From an uncultured Bacteroidales bacterium (GTDB lineage: Bacteria > Bacteroidota > Bacteroidia > Bacteroidales > F082): a DNA stretch of 64,000 nucleotides. The first letter of the stretch is position 1; each line of letters begins with the position of its first letter. The notes under the pieces are model-generated. The model was not told the DNA's origin. It did not search any database and saw only the letters and a list, made by a program, of their open reading frames with translations. The stretch spans positions 1 through 64,000 of the forward strand of contig CAJOEZ010000006.1 of assembly GCA_905233685.1 (NCBI GenBank), read 5' to 3'. This document shows, piece after piece, positions 19,001 to 26,733 of this stretch. The position numbers and the translations under genes are program-made.

Positions 19001-19844
19001 ATTCAACGGAAAGACGGATGTGCGCAACGGCAGGTTCAGCATCGACTTCATCGTGCCGCGCGACATCGCCTACCGTTACGGAACGGGCATGATTAGCTAT
19101 TATGCCACCGATTACAACATCGAAGCCAACGGCAAGTGCGAGGATTTCATCATAGGTGGTTTCTATGACGGCGCCATCGTGGACAACGACCCGCCCGACA
19201 TCCAACTTTTCATCGATGACACACTTTTCGTCAGCGGCGGCATCACGGGCGAAAATCCCTTGCTGCTGGCCTTTGTGGAAGACGAGAGCGGCATCAACAC
19301 CACGGGTGCGGGTATCGGTCATGACATCATGGCTACCCTGAGTGGCGCAACCCGAAGCAGCTACAACCTTAACGACTATTTCACCGCCGACATTGACAAC
19401 CCAGGCAAGGGCCGGATTACTTTCAAGATGCACGACCTTCCCGACGGCGACTACACCCTGACGCTGAAGGTTTGGGATGTCTATAACAACTCCAACACAG
19501 CTTCCATCGACTTCACCGTGGTCAACAGTGGCGGCATGAGCCTCGACAACGTGTGCAACTTCCCCAACCCGGTCACTGACGAGACCTGCTTCGTCTTCGA
19601 CCATAACCAAGTGGGCAACAATTTGCGGGTGCAAATCGACATCTTCGACGTCATGGGGCGTTGGGTGACAAGGCTTGCCGAAACCATCGAAGGCACCTCG
19701 GCCCGTGTCAGCCCGATACGATGGAACGGGCGCAGCACCAATGGTGAGAGCCTCAAGAACGGCATCTACGTTTATCGTGTCCTGACCACTAACGACCGAG
19801 GCGAAACCGCCACAGCCGTTTCCAAACTGATTTTAAGCAAGTGA
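16005..19844 (+). CDS. porU: Type IX secretion system sortase PorU (C25 peptidase)
   Basis: 1279 residues with a signal peptide (cleavage near VQAQ). PorU is the outer-membrane sortase that removes the C-terminal signal of T9SS cargo and attaches it to lipopolysaccharide. The gingipain-like C25 domain carries the catalytic His776 in YVGHGGEV and Cys810 in TGTCEFSRYDD, followed by GGMIAMFTTSR and FFGDPALHLNYP. The C-terminus is the PorU-type domain (FPNPVTDETCFVFDHNQ, WNGRSTNGESLKNGIYVYRV). Length fits the Flavobacterium-type PorU. It is followed after 13 bp by a second gene of the same family, which is unusual. Confidence 0.88.
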   Translation: MRMFRTRQIFLVLALLLAKAVQAQITQQIPLKLQWNGIAETYYGGDTLYYIDLESAQYVGPMPTFVQSLPIFDDAVKVAFSLQNVITTPLSAEESEIAKKHAYSTDFVVDMNPLRSRDEALLCVSVVPFRQNGGCYEKLLSATLAVTLTPDFAKVKANPTYADRSAMASGDWYKIGLSETGIYKLTYSDLKDLGINLSGLDPRTLRIYHNGGGVLPEMNAKPRHDDLVEVPIYVSGEADGRFDQGDYILFYGCGPVGWDYDTTRKVYVHTPNPYDDYAYAFVVTGLGNGKRISEGIAPTGNANVTITEFLDYKVHEPREYSLFMVGRTYYGDITDGNASRDYTFSFPNAVSTRYLTLHTELAGRNAAAASFDVYVDGNKKANYPIEPYGDPAYYYAKPAGGWIICNPSSDAVKVRITHKTAEGSASAGYVDFISLNVWRKLSFVGAQMPFCNPEADDINKVYEYHLTNASNQVQVWDVSNSVAPSIVKGQLSGNGFTFKAKGCDNAFIAFNGSSFCEAKAFGKIENQNLHGVRDVEYVILTHPNFLSQAERLKAIHAQYSPELSVLVTTPEMVYNEFSCGAKDISAIRDFGRMLYLESSPGRKIKYLLLIGDCTYDYKNRTGLVDFVPTYETVASLDMNKAYVTDDYFGCFDENEGNIGASLADIGIGRFPVSTLEQATQMVDKIERYIVKDETTMQPWRNVCTFFTDDESGFVSTAERLEQYLNGTGGGNMVIDKLYLDAFPQQSSPGGEICPAMNEAINNRIERGTGILTYVGHGGEVQLAGEKIMQKKDVDSWRNAPMYPLMITGTCEFSRYDDYTRTSLGEFAFLNPYGGMIAMFTTSRITQGQDNERFIKGVFDHLFSISGGEHYRLGDVYRMAKTSGGLVEKRYVFFGDPALHLNYPTWTVETLSINGRAPEIRYDSIQINDTVWQRYPVYMDTISALEPTEITGVVRDLNGNVATGFNGVVHVTVFDKEAELTTLGTTTAGVIPFKLRNSVIFNGKTDVRNGRFSIDFIVPRDIAYRYGTGMISYYATDYNIEANGKCEDFIIGGFYDGAIVDNDPPDIQLFIDDTLFVSGGITGENPLLLAFVEDESGINTTGAGIGHDIMATLSGATRSSYNLNDYFTADIDNPGKGRITFKMHDLPDGDYTLTLKVWDVYNNSNTASIDFTVVNSGGMSLDNVCNFPNPVTDETCFVFDHNQVGNNLRVQIDIFDVMGRWVTRLAETIEGTSARVSPIRWNGRSTNGESLKNGIYVYRVLTTNDRGETATAVSKLILSK

Positions 19845-19857
19845 AAACGAGAAAGCT

Positions 19858-22800
19858 ATGAGAAATAATAAGATATTCAAAGTGCCTTTTTTACTGCTTG
19901 GGTTTCTGCTGATTGTCGGCACTGGCTTTGCGCAACAGACCCACCAAAGCGTCTTGGCTGAGCACACTTGGATTAAGATGGCGGTGGCGCAGGAAGGCAT
20001 TTACAAGCTCGACTACGCCACGCTCGCGGCCATGAATGTCGATATGGAGCGTCTCAACCCCAATGAGATACGCATTTTCGGCAACCCATCGGGGGCCTTG
20101 CCGGAGAAGAACTCCGAGGTGCGTCCCGATGATCTCACCGAGCTGGCGCTGTATGTCAGCGGAGCCGATGACGGCAGCTTTGATGAGGGCGACTTCGTGC
20201 TGTTTTACGGCCAAGAGCCGACCCGTTGGAATCTGTTGCAAAACAGCAACAAGGTATATGGGCGCGACCGCAACTATTACACCGATTCTACCTACTACTT
20301 TCTCTGCGTCGATAGTGGCGTGGCAGGCTTGCGCATCGGTAGTCAGGCTTCGATGCCCGTCGATGATGTGACGGCGGTCATCACCGAGTTTCCGGATTTC
20401 ACCTGGCACGACGAGGAGCTTTTCTCGCCTAATAATATTTGCCGCAACTGGTTTGGCGAGGCGCTGACCAATGTCGATTCGCTGCTGCGACTCGACTTCG
20501 TTTTGCCCAACTTGATCAAAGACAAGCCTGTGTACATCAAGACCGAGGTGATGGGTCATTCCATGCGAGATTCGATGCGCTACTATCTTTGGGCGAACAA
20601 CAACGTGTTGGTGAACTACGGCGGCATCGCCAAGGCGGGTGATTACACTTATGGCCAAACGTCGACTTCCGACAAGATGATCTTAAGTGAGAGTGACACA
20701 ATCCAGATGACGCTGAAGCTTTGCCCCGCCGATAACGGCCCAATCTTGTATTTGGACTATATCGAGATGTACTATTGGCGCAGGCTCATTCGCGAGGGCG
20801 CGTTTTTCCCCTTCAGGATAGCGCCGTCGCAGTTTGGGAGCGGCAACTCGGCCGTCTGGGTGCAAAATGTCAGCGCTGGATGCCAGCTTTGGGATGTCAG
20901 CGAACCGTTGCGTCCTATGGTGCAGGAAGGCATTCTTAGCGCCGACAATTTCGTGTTTGCTACCGATACGCATGCGGAGAGACGCTATGCGCTGTTCAGC
21001 CCTGCGGCGATAAGGCCGATTGACTCGTGGAAGGCCATCGCCAACCAGAACCTCCATGCCCTTGAGGGTGTTGATATGCTCATCATCACTAACTCGCTGT
21101 TTTGGGAGCAGGCCAACGAATTGGCTCGTTTCCATCAACAAGCCGACGGACTGACAAGCCACGTCGTGGACGTGAATGAGATTTACAACGAGTTTTCGAC
21201 GGGCATTCCCGACCCGACCGGCATCCGCGACTTCATCCGCATGGTGTTCTTGCGTGGCGGCCAGCTTCAATATGTCACCCTTTTCGGGAGGCCTTCGTTC
21301 GACTATTGCAGCAGGTTAGGTTTTCACAGCAATTTCGTGCCTTGTTATGAGCCGCGCAGCGGTGCCGAAACCCTAATGAGCGAAGGCACCGACGACTTCT
21401 TTGGGCTGATGGGAGCCAGCGAGGGACTCAGCTGTGTAGGCCACGTTGATATTGGCGTAGGACGCCTGCCCGTCAGCACAACCGCCGAAGCCGATGCTGT
21501 CATTCGGAAAATCAAGACTTACAATGACCTTGCGCTCACTCATGGCGATTGGAAACTCTCCTACCTGGCGCTCACCGACGATGTGGTGTGGTCTTATATC
21601 GAAACCAATGAAATCAATTGTAGCATTCTTGACACCATTTGCCCCGCTTTGAACCCAGTCAAGGTGTATTGCGGTGCTTATCCCCATGTCAGCACTTCGT
21701 CGGGCATCAGGATCCCCCAAGCCACAGATGACCTTATGGAAACGTTCAACAAGGGCATCATGTTGATGAACTATGCGGGTCACGGCGGCGTGAAGGGACT
21801 CACGGGCGACAACGTGTTCACCGTTTCCGAAATCACGGCCCTGAGGAACGGCGACAAGATGCCTTTCGTGTTCACGGCCACCTGCGAGTTTTCCAAATAT
21901 GACGATCCTTTGCTCCTTTCGGCTGGCGAGCAGATGTTTCTCTTGCCCGACAACGGCCCTGTCGCCATGCTGACGACCACCCGCCCCACGGTAGCCACGA
22001 ACAACAAAAAAATCAGCCAAGTGCTGATGAACGAGCTGTGCCGAAAGGATGAACAAGGCCGTGGACTGCGGTTTGGCGACATCGTCAGGAAGACCAAAAG
22101 CTCGGACGCATCGGGCTACAGTAATACGACGGACAAGAGCAACAACCTCAACTACGTGCTTCTTGGCGACCCCGCCTTGCGTCTCGCCCTTCCCCAAGAG
22201 GACATCGCCACGTTGAGGGTCAATGGGCGAGACCCCGCAAACAATGTAATCAGCATCCATGCCATGAGCGTGGTCACCATCGAAGGCGAAATCAGAACCT
22301 TAGACGGCCTCGTTGACCCGCTTTTCAACGGCGAGCTTTGGGTGACCATGTACGACAGGAAGTCCAACATCGCCGTGCCTTATTCCAATGGCGTGGCCAA
22401 TGTTTCCTACCACAAGGACAAACTCTACCACGGGCGCGTCAGCGTCAGTGCAGGCAAGTTTTCCATTGCCTTCCAAGTGCCCAAAGATATCAAGCCCGAC
22501 AGCGGTGAGCCGCGTTTCGCTTATTACGCTTACGACTCCATCCGCAACATCGACGCAATGGGTGTCTTCAGCAACCTTATTTTGGGCGGCACTGACCCTG
22601 CCATGCAGCCCGACAACGAAGGCCCGCAAATCAGTTTTTATTGGAATACGCCTTCTTTCCAAAACGGCGATGTGGCTGAGCGGCAAGGGGTGTTGTATGC
22701 CGATTTGTATGATGCGCAAGGCATTTATCATTACGACTTCAGCTTGGGTCGCGATATGGTGCTGAACAGCAATTTTTCGATTTATGACAACCTCATTCTG

Positions 22801-23271
22801 AACGACTTATACGAACCCGAATTGAATGATTACAGGCGAGGACGGATAGCCATCCCCGTCAGCGGCCTGACCGAAGGCACGTATGAGTTTGATTTGAAGG
22901 TGTGGGACATGCAAAACAACTCCTCAACGGCTCATCTTTGGCTCGTCGTGGGCGGTGATGTGTTCCTCGCCGGTGTGCGCAACTATCCCAACCCCTTCAA
23001 CGAAGAGACCCGCATCACCATGTCCCATGTGGGAAAGGGAGGCAGCTTCCATGTCGTTGTGGAGATGTTCGACGTGCTGGGGCGCAACGTGGCGCGATTG
23101 ACGAAGCAAGTGGTCTCGACAGGTGATGGCGAGCTTGAGCCAATAGTGTGGAATGGCCGCGACCAATGGGGCAACATGCTGCCCACGGGCATTTATTTAT
23201 ACCGCCTCACGCTAACTGATGAAGACGGCTTTTCGCGCACCGTCAGTCAGCGCCTGATGATTAGCCGATGA
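19858..23271 (+). CDS. Second PorU-like C25 sortase/peptidase
   Basis: 1137 residues, signal peptide ending near GTGFAQ. It has the same organisation as the upstream gene: N-terminal domain, C25 domain with His642 in YAGHGGV and Cys676 in TATCEFSKYDD, LLGDPALRLALP, and a C-terminal domain (YPNPFNEETRITMSHVG, WNGRDQWGNMLPTGIYLYRL). Both catalytic residues are intact. It is co-transcribed with the first copy (13-bp gap). It may be the true PorU with the upstream gene as paralogue, or the two may process different cargo. Sequence alone does not say which. Confidence 0.82.
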   Translation: MRNNKIFKVPFLLLGFLLIVGTGFAQQTHQSVLAEHTWIKMAVAQEGIYKLDYATLAAMNVDMERLNPNEIRIFGNPSGALPEKNSEVRPDDLTELALYVSGADDGSFDEGDFVLFYGQEPTRWNLLQNSNKVYGRDRNYYTDSTYYFLCVDSGVAGLRIGSQASMPVDDVTAVITEFPDFTWHDEELFSPNNICRNWFGEALTNVDSLLRLDFVLPNLIKDKPVYIKTEVMGHSMRDSMRYYLWANNNVLVNYGGIAKAGDYTYGQTSTSDKMILSESDTIQMTLKLCPADNGPILYLDYIEMYYWRRLIREGAFFPFRIAPSQFGSGNSAVWVQNVSAGCQLWDVSEPLRPMVQEGILSADNFVFATDTHAERRYALFSPAAIRPIDSWKAIANQNLHALEGVDMLIITNSLFWEQANELARFHQQADGLTSHVVDVNEIYNEFSTGIPDPTGIRDFIRMVFLRGGQLQYVTLFGRPSFDYCSRLGFHSNFVPCYEPRSGAETLMSEGTDDFFGLMGASEGLSCVGHVDIGVGRLPVSTTAEADAVIRKIKTYNDLALTHGDWKLSYLALTDDVVWSYIETNEINCSILDTICPALNPVKVYCGAYPHVSTSSGIRIPQATDDLMETFNKGIMLMNYAGHGGVKGLTGDNVFTVSEITALRNGDKMPFVFTATCEFSKYDDPLLLSAGEQMFLLPDNGPVAMLTTTRPTVATNNKKISQVLMNELCRKDEQGRGLRFGDIVRKTKSSDASGYSNTTDKSNNLNYVLLGDPALRLALPQEDIATLRVNGRDPANNVISIHAMSVVTIEGEIRTLDGLVDPLFNGELWVTMYDRKSNIAVPYSNGVANVSYHKDKLYHGRVSVSAGKFSIAFQVPKDIKPDSGEPRFAYYAYDSIRNIDAMGVFSNLILGGTDPAMQPDNEGPQISFYWNTPSFQNGDVAERQGVLYADLYDAQGIYHYDFSLGRDMVLNSNFSIYDNLILNDLYEPELNDYRRGRIAIPVSGLTEGTYEFDLKVWDMQNNSSTAHLWLVVGGDVFLAGVRNYPNPFNEETRITMSHVGKGGSFHVVVEMFDVLGRNVARLTKQVVSTGDGELEPIVWNGRDQWGNMLPTGIYLYRLTLTDEDGFSRTVSQRLMISR

Positions 23272-23323
23272 AAGTGGAAAAATTATTTTTTCAGGTTATA
23301 CAATAAGCGAATCGAATTCTCGT

Positions 23324-23331
23324 TATCTTTG
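23324..23331 (+). promoter_or_regulatory. -7 promoter box of porV
   Basis: TATCTTTG, 22 nt before the porV ATG, fits TAnnTTTG. It suggests porV can be transcribed separately from the two sortase genes, 82 bp upstream. Confidence 0.55.
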
Positions 23332-23353
23332 CATTAATTCAAACACGTAAAAT

Positions 23354-24556
23354 ATGAAAGTCAAGAGTATGCTTCTTACCGCTTTGGTTTTTGTAGCGGT
23401 TGCTTCTTATGGGCAGTATTCCGGTCAATCCTATGCGCCCAATGTCATTACCACGGCAGTTCCTTTCGTCTCCATCGCTCCCGATGCGCGTGGCGGCGCT
23501 ATGGGCGACTGCGGTGTGGCTTCCGAGCCTGACGTCTATTCCATGCATTACAATGCTGCCAAGTATGTCTATCTTCCGAGCAAGCTGAGCATTGGTCTTG
23601 CCTACAGCCCGTGGCTGAGGAATCTGGCCGACGACATGAACCTCGCTTATTTGGCTGCTGCCTATAAAATCAATGACCGTTCTTCTGTGGCGGCCTCGTT
23701 GCGCTATTTCAGCTGCGGTGACATCGAATTCCGCGATGACCACAACCAGCTGATTGGCGTATACAAACCCAATGAATGGGCTATCGACGCCACGTATTCC
23801 CGTATGCTCGGCGACTATCTGTCAGGTGCTGTGGCGGGTCGTTTCATCTACTCCGACCTGACCCAAGGCCAGGTGAACGATGCCAAGCCCGGTATTTCCG
23901 TGGCAGCCGACATCGGCGTGTTCTACAAGCGTCCGGTGGAATGGTTCAGCAGCATGGATGCCGATTTTTCTTGGGGTGTTTCCATCACCAACATCGGTAG
24001 CAAGATGAATTACAACGGCATGTCGACCAAGAAGGACTTCATTCCGACCACCTTGCGTTTGGGTCCCAGCCTGAGACTTCACCTCGACGAGTACAATACC
24101 TTGGCTTTCAATGTCGACTTCTCGAAGCTGTTAGTCCCGACTCCTCCTGCGAGAGACGTGATGACGGGCGAAATCATTGCGGGTTACGACAACAATGTCT
24201 CCACCGTGATGGGTATGATTCAGTCTTTCTATGACGCTCCGGGTATGGGCTATAACTACAACACGGGCGAATGGGAATACTACGGCAAGTTCTACGAGGA
24301 GCTTTGCGAAATCAACATCGGTGGCGGTGTGGAATACTGGTACAACAACATCTTTGCCGTGCGTGCGGGTTATTTCAATGAGACCGCATTGAAGGGCAAC
24401 CGTAAGTACATCACTGTTGGCGCCGCTTTGAGATACAACGTGTTCGGCCTTGATGTCTCTTACCTCATCCCGGTCAACACGGTGGCAGGTACGAACCCCT
24501 TGGAGAACACCCTGCGTTTCAGCCTCAGCTACAACATGGGTGCGAAGAAGGGATAA
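23354..24556 (+). CDS. porV: Type IX secretion outer-membrane shuttle protein PorV (LptO)
   Basis: 400 residues, signal peptide (ASYGQ) and a 14-stranded FadL-like barrel expected. PorV carries T9SS cargo from the SprA translocon to PorU. The N-terminal motif PFVSIAPDARGGAMGDCGVAS followed by DVYSMHYNAAKYVYL is the family signature, and the C-terminus YNVFGLDVSYLIPV...LRFSLSYNMG ends as a barrel strand. It sits directly behind the PorU-type genes, forming the sortase plus shuttle pair, and is closed by a strong terminator. Confidence 0.92.
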   Translation: MKVKSMLLTALVFVAVASYGQYSGQSYAPNVITTAVPFVSIAPDARGGAMGDCGVASEPDVYSMHYNAAKYVYLPSKLSIGLAYSPWLRNLADDMNLAYLAAAYKINDRSSVAASLRYFSCGDIEFRDDHNQLIGVYKPNEWAIDATYSRMLGDYLSGAVAGRFIYSDLTQGQVNDAKPGISVAADIGVFYKRPVEWFSSMDADFSWGVSITNIGSKMNYNGMSTKKDFIPTTLRLGPSLRLHLDEYNTLAFNVDFSKLLVPTPPARDVMTGEIIAGYDNNVSTVMGMIQSFYDAPGMGYNYNTGEWEYYGKFYEELCEINIGGGVEYWYNNIFAVRAGYFNETALKGNRKYITVGAALRYNVFGLDVSYLIPVNTVAGTNPLENTLRFSLSYNMGAKKG

Positions 24557-24577
24557 CTTAGACATTTTAGTTATAGA

Positions 24578-24603
24578 GGGCGGCTTTCGGGCCGCCTTTT
24601 TTG
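24578..24603 (+). terminator. Terminator of porV
   Basis: GGCGGC (24579-24584) pairs with GCCGCC (24591-24596), followed by a run of T. Confidence 0.85.
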
Positions 24604-24634
24604 TTGTCGTTTTTGCGCCGTTCCAAAATTATTG

Positions 24635-24642
24635 TATCTTTG
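24635..24642 (+). promoter_or_regulatory. -7 promoter box upstream of the 138-aa gene
   Basis: TATCTTTG fits the consensus. It would give a leader of about 130 nt in front of the gene at 24777. The leader contains an 8-codon ORF (MSNQSNTQ) but no clear hairpin. Confidence 0.4.
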
Positions 24643-24776
24643 CCCCCATCAATCAAAACAAATGTCTAACCAATCCAACACCCAATGACCTAATCCCCAG
24701 AATACGACATAATCATTGAAATAGCGTTAGCTTATAAAATGAGAATATTGGGTGATTTGTGTAACTTCGCAAAATA

Positions 24777-25193
24777 ATGGAAATGATACCTGAAGGCAAA
24801 ACCATCGACGACATTAAAGCCAGGGAAGCCATCATCCGCGATTTCTATCGTGAGTGGAAAGCCAAGAACCCGTCGCAGAGAAAGTACAACCTCTCGTTGA
24901 AAGACTATATCAATATCCGCATGGTCTCCATCGTAGAGACCAGCGAACACGCCGCCAAAAGCTACCTTTCGACATTGGCGGTGCTGCAACTGGATTCCAT
25001 TCTCGTGGGAGCCAAGAAAGTGTCTGTCCGGAAGCCCAAACAGGACAATAAAAACCAAAAACCTTTCGAACGGATTCTGATTATGGAGCACGAACTTGTT
25101 GGCATCGGGACAGTGAAGATGACCGTTGGCGTGAGGCGCAGTACCCATGAGAAAGTTCAGTATTGCATTACGGCCATTGACAACAAGGAATGA
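24777..25193 (+). CDS. Uncharacterised small protein (paralogue of the gene at 36243)
   Basis: 138 residues, no signal peptide or membrane segment, predicted cytoplasmic and mostly helical. I do not recognise a family. It shares a clear pattern with the 130-residue protein encoded at 36243-36635: IPxGxTxxDIKxRExxIxDFYxxW near the start, a central STLAVxQL, a basic NKNQKPFE, and the end VQYCIT. The two are therefore paralogues. The gene has its own promoter-like box and terminator and so is a stand-alone unit. Two ATG codons (1 and 3) are possible starts. Confidence 0.65.
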   Translation: MEMIPEGKTIDDIKAREAIIRDFYREWKAKNPSQRKYNLSLKDYINIRMVSIVETSEHAAKSYLSTLAVLQLDSILVGAKKVSVRKPKQDNKNQKPFERILIMEHELVGIGTVKMTVGVRRSTHEKVQYCITAIDNKE

Positions 25194-25196
25194 AAA

Positions 25197-25224
25197 AAGG
25201 CATCCAAGGATGCCTTCATTTTTG
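25197..25224 (+). terminator. Terminator of the 138-aa gene
   Basis: AAGGCATCC (25197-25205) pairs with GGATGCCTT (25208-25216), followed by a T-rich run, immediately after the stop codon. Confidence 0.75.
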
Positions 25225-25412
25225 CCCCGGAATGCGTGAGGGAGGTTTACACTCAATAAGTGTGATGCTATGCTGGCGGGGACTTCGCACTACCCATATA
25301 CATCGGCCACACACGACTTGTTTCCAACTGCAAAATTACAAACATTTTTCCATTCCGCAAGCCTTTTTGACGAAAAATTTCCATTTTTCCCTTGCCCAAT
25401 CCAATTTCTTTG

Positions 25413-25420
25413 TATTTTTG
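25413..25420 (+). promoter_or_regulatory. -7 promoter box of the secreted-protein operon
   Basis: TATTTTTG, with a TTG about 18 nt upstream (25392), fits the Bacteroidetes pattern. It would start a transcript near 25427 with a leader of about 285 nt before the ATG at 25712. Confidence 0.5.
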
Positions 25421-25446
25421 CCCTTGCCAAGCCGAGAGAAAACGGC

Positions 25447-25524
25447 ATGGCCAGAGAAAGCGCATTCTTCGCTTTGTTCCTTGATTGTGAAACTGGACAC
25501 TTCGCTAAAGATAACAAGGAATAA
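25447..25524 (+). CDS. Possible 25-residue leader peptide
   Basis: A short ORF (MARESAFFALFLD...) begins about 20 nt after the predicted transcription start and ends inside the 5' arm of the hairpin described next. It has four phenylalanines in the first half. No strong ribosome-binding site is visible. It could be a translated upstream ORF coupled to leader folding, or chance. Confidence 0.3.
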   Translation: MARESAFFALFLDCETGHFAKDNKE

Positions 25525-25647
25525 GGTTTGAATGATGCTCCTTTTGGATTATTGTCCAAGTGGAGCTGTTCACATTCCTTATTTTAGTTATCTTGGGAAG
25601 TCCAGCCCACACAGTCAAAAATAGGGCATTGGTGAAAGGCTCCACTT
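25510..25647 (+). promoter_or_regulatory. Structured leader with competing stems
   Basis: Nested pairing: GATAAC (25510-25515) with GTTATC (25587-25592), AATAAGG (25520-25526) with CCTTATT (25577-25583), and inside them an 11-bp stem with one mismatch, 25537-25547 with 25556-25566. The 3' arm of that inner stem, AAGTGGAGC (25558-25566), is also perfectly complementary to GCTCCACTT (25639-25647), so two folds exclude each other. A small GCTC/GAGC hairpin follows near 25672. No known riboswitch motif was recognised. Confidence 0.45.
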
Positions 25648-25711
25648 TCTTTGTTGTAACCAAAAGTAAAGCTCTTCGAGCCTTGGGGCAAAAACAAAAA
25701 ACTACATCATC

Positions 25712-26731
25712 ATGCGTAAGTTTTTATTCTTTGAAAGGCTGAAGCGAGCCGCCTTGCTCTCCCTGCTGGTATGTGTTGCAGGAACAGCGAAATCTCTCGC
25801 ACAGACACAAGTAGCCACCTTGCAACATGGCGAGGAAACCACCGCCTTTTACGGTGTAAACGCCTTTGTGGAAGCACACGAAGCCGCCGAATCGGGCGAC
25901 ATCATCACTCTCTCGAGCGGCAATTTCGTGCCGACCGACATCACCAAGGGTATCACCTTGCGCGGAGCGGGTGTTGCCGTTGATACCCTTGCCGGCACCC
26001 TTCCTACCGTCATTGGTGGCGACCTCTCACTTGAAATGGAAGACGAGTCTGAAATCCTCTCCATTGAGGGAATCCTTTTCACCAACATAGTGAGATATGG
26101 TTACCTTATGAACCCTACTTTTACACGGTGTAATTTTACTTCGATTGACATTGACTTTTATGGTGAATGGATGCACAACGCCCAGTTTATCAATTGCTAC
26201 ATTGATACGTTCTATCATGTACAAGCCTACAGCACTCAGTTTGTCAATTGCGTGGTTTGGAATATTTTTGATATTAATAACGTCTCCCCAGCCTCGTTTG
26301 TCAATTCGATTCTTTTTGACAATCAACCATATTCTGGCCTTTTGGCTACGAACAGCATTATAGTTGATGGTGGTTTCAATCATAGCTCAACCTGCTCTTT
26401 TATCAATTGCATAGGAATTAAATTTGGCAATGATACCGCTTTTGGCGAAGGCTATGCCGTCAACTGTGGCATGTACGATGGACTCTCCGAGGTTTTTGAG
26501 AATTACGACGAATCCACATGGAACTCGTTCGAAGAGCAGTTCCTTTTGAACGATGAGATTGCCATGGGTTTCCTCGGCACGGACGGCACGCAAGTGGGCA
26601 TACACGGTGGCCCCATCCCCTACAGTCCCTACCCGAACTACATGGTGCGCTCGAATGTCACGGTGGCTCCCCGTTCCACCATTGACGGCCAGCTGAACAT
26701 CGAAGTCGAAGTCATAGAAGAAGGTGAATAA
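25712..26731 (+). CDS. Secreted protein, probable beta-helix
   Basis: 339 residues with a signal peptide (ending near KSLAQ). The body has the short repeated ladder of parallel beta-helix proteins: TRCNFTSIDI, AQFINCYIDTF, TQFVNCVVWNIF, ASFVNSILFDN, CSFINCIGIKF. It also has a start region (FVEAHEAAESGDIITLSSGNF) common in surface polysaccharide-binding or adhesin-like helices. No T9SS tail of its own. The stop is 2 bp before the next gene's ATG, so it is co-expressed with the 1296-residue T9SS protein and may work with it at the surface. Specific function unknown. Confidence 0.7.
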   Translation: MRKFLFFERLKRAALLSLLVCVAGTAKSLAQTQVATLQHGEETTAFYGVNAFVEAHEAAESGDIITLSSGNFVPTDITKGITLRGAGVAVDTLAGTLPTVIGGDLSLEMEDESEILSIEGILFTNIVRYGYLMNPTFTRCNFTSIDIDFYGEWMHNAQFINCYIDTFYHVQAYSTQFVNCVVWNIFDINNVSPASFVNSILFDNQPYSGLLATNSIIVDGGFNHSSTCSFINCIGIKFGNDTAFGEGYAVNCGMYDGLSEVFENYDESTWNSFEEQFLLNDEIAMGFLGTDGTQVGIHGGPIPYSPYPNYMVRSNVTVAPRSTIDGQLNIEVEVIEEGE

Positions 26732-26733
26732 CT

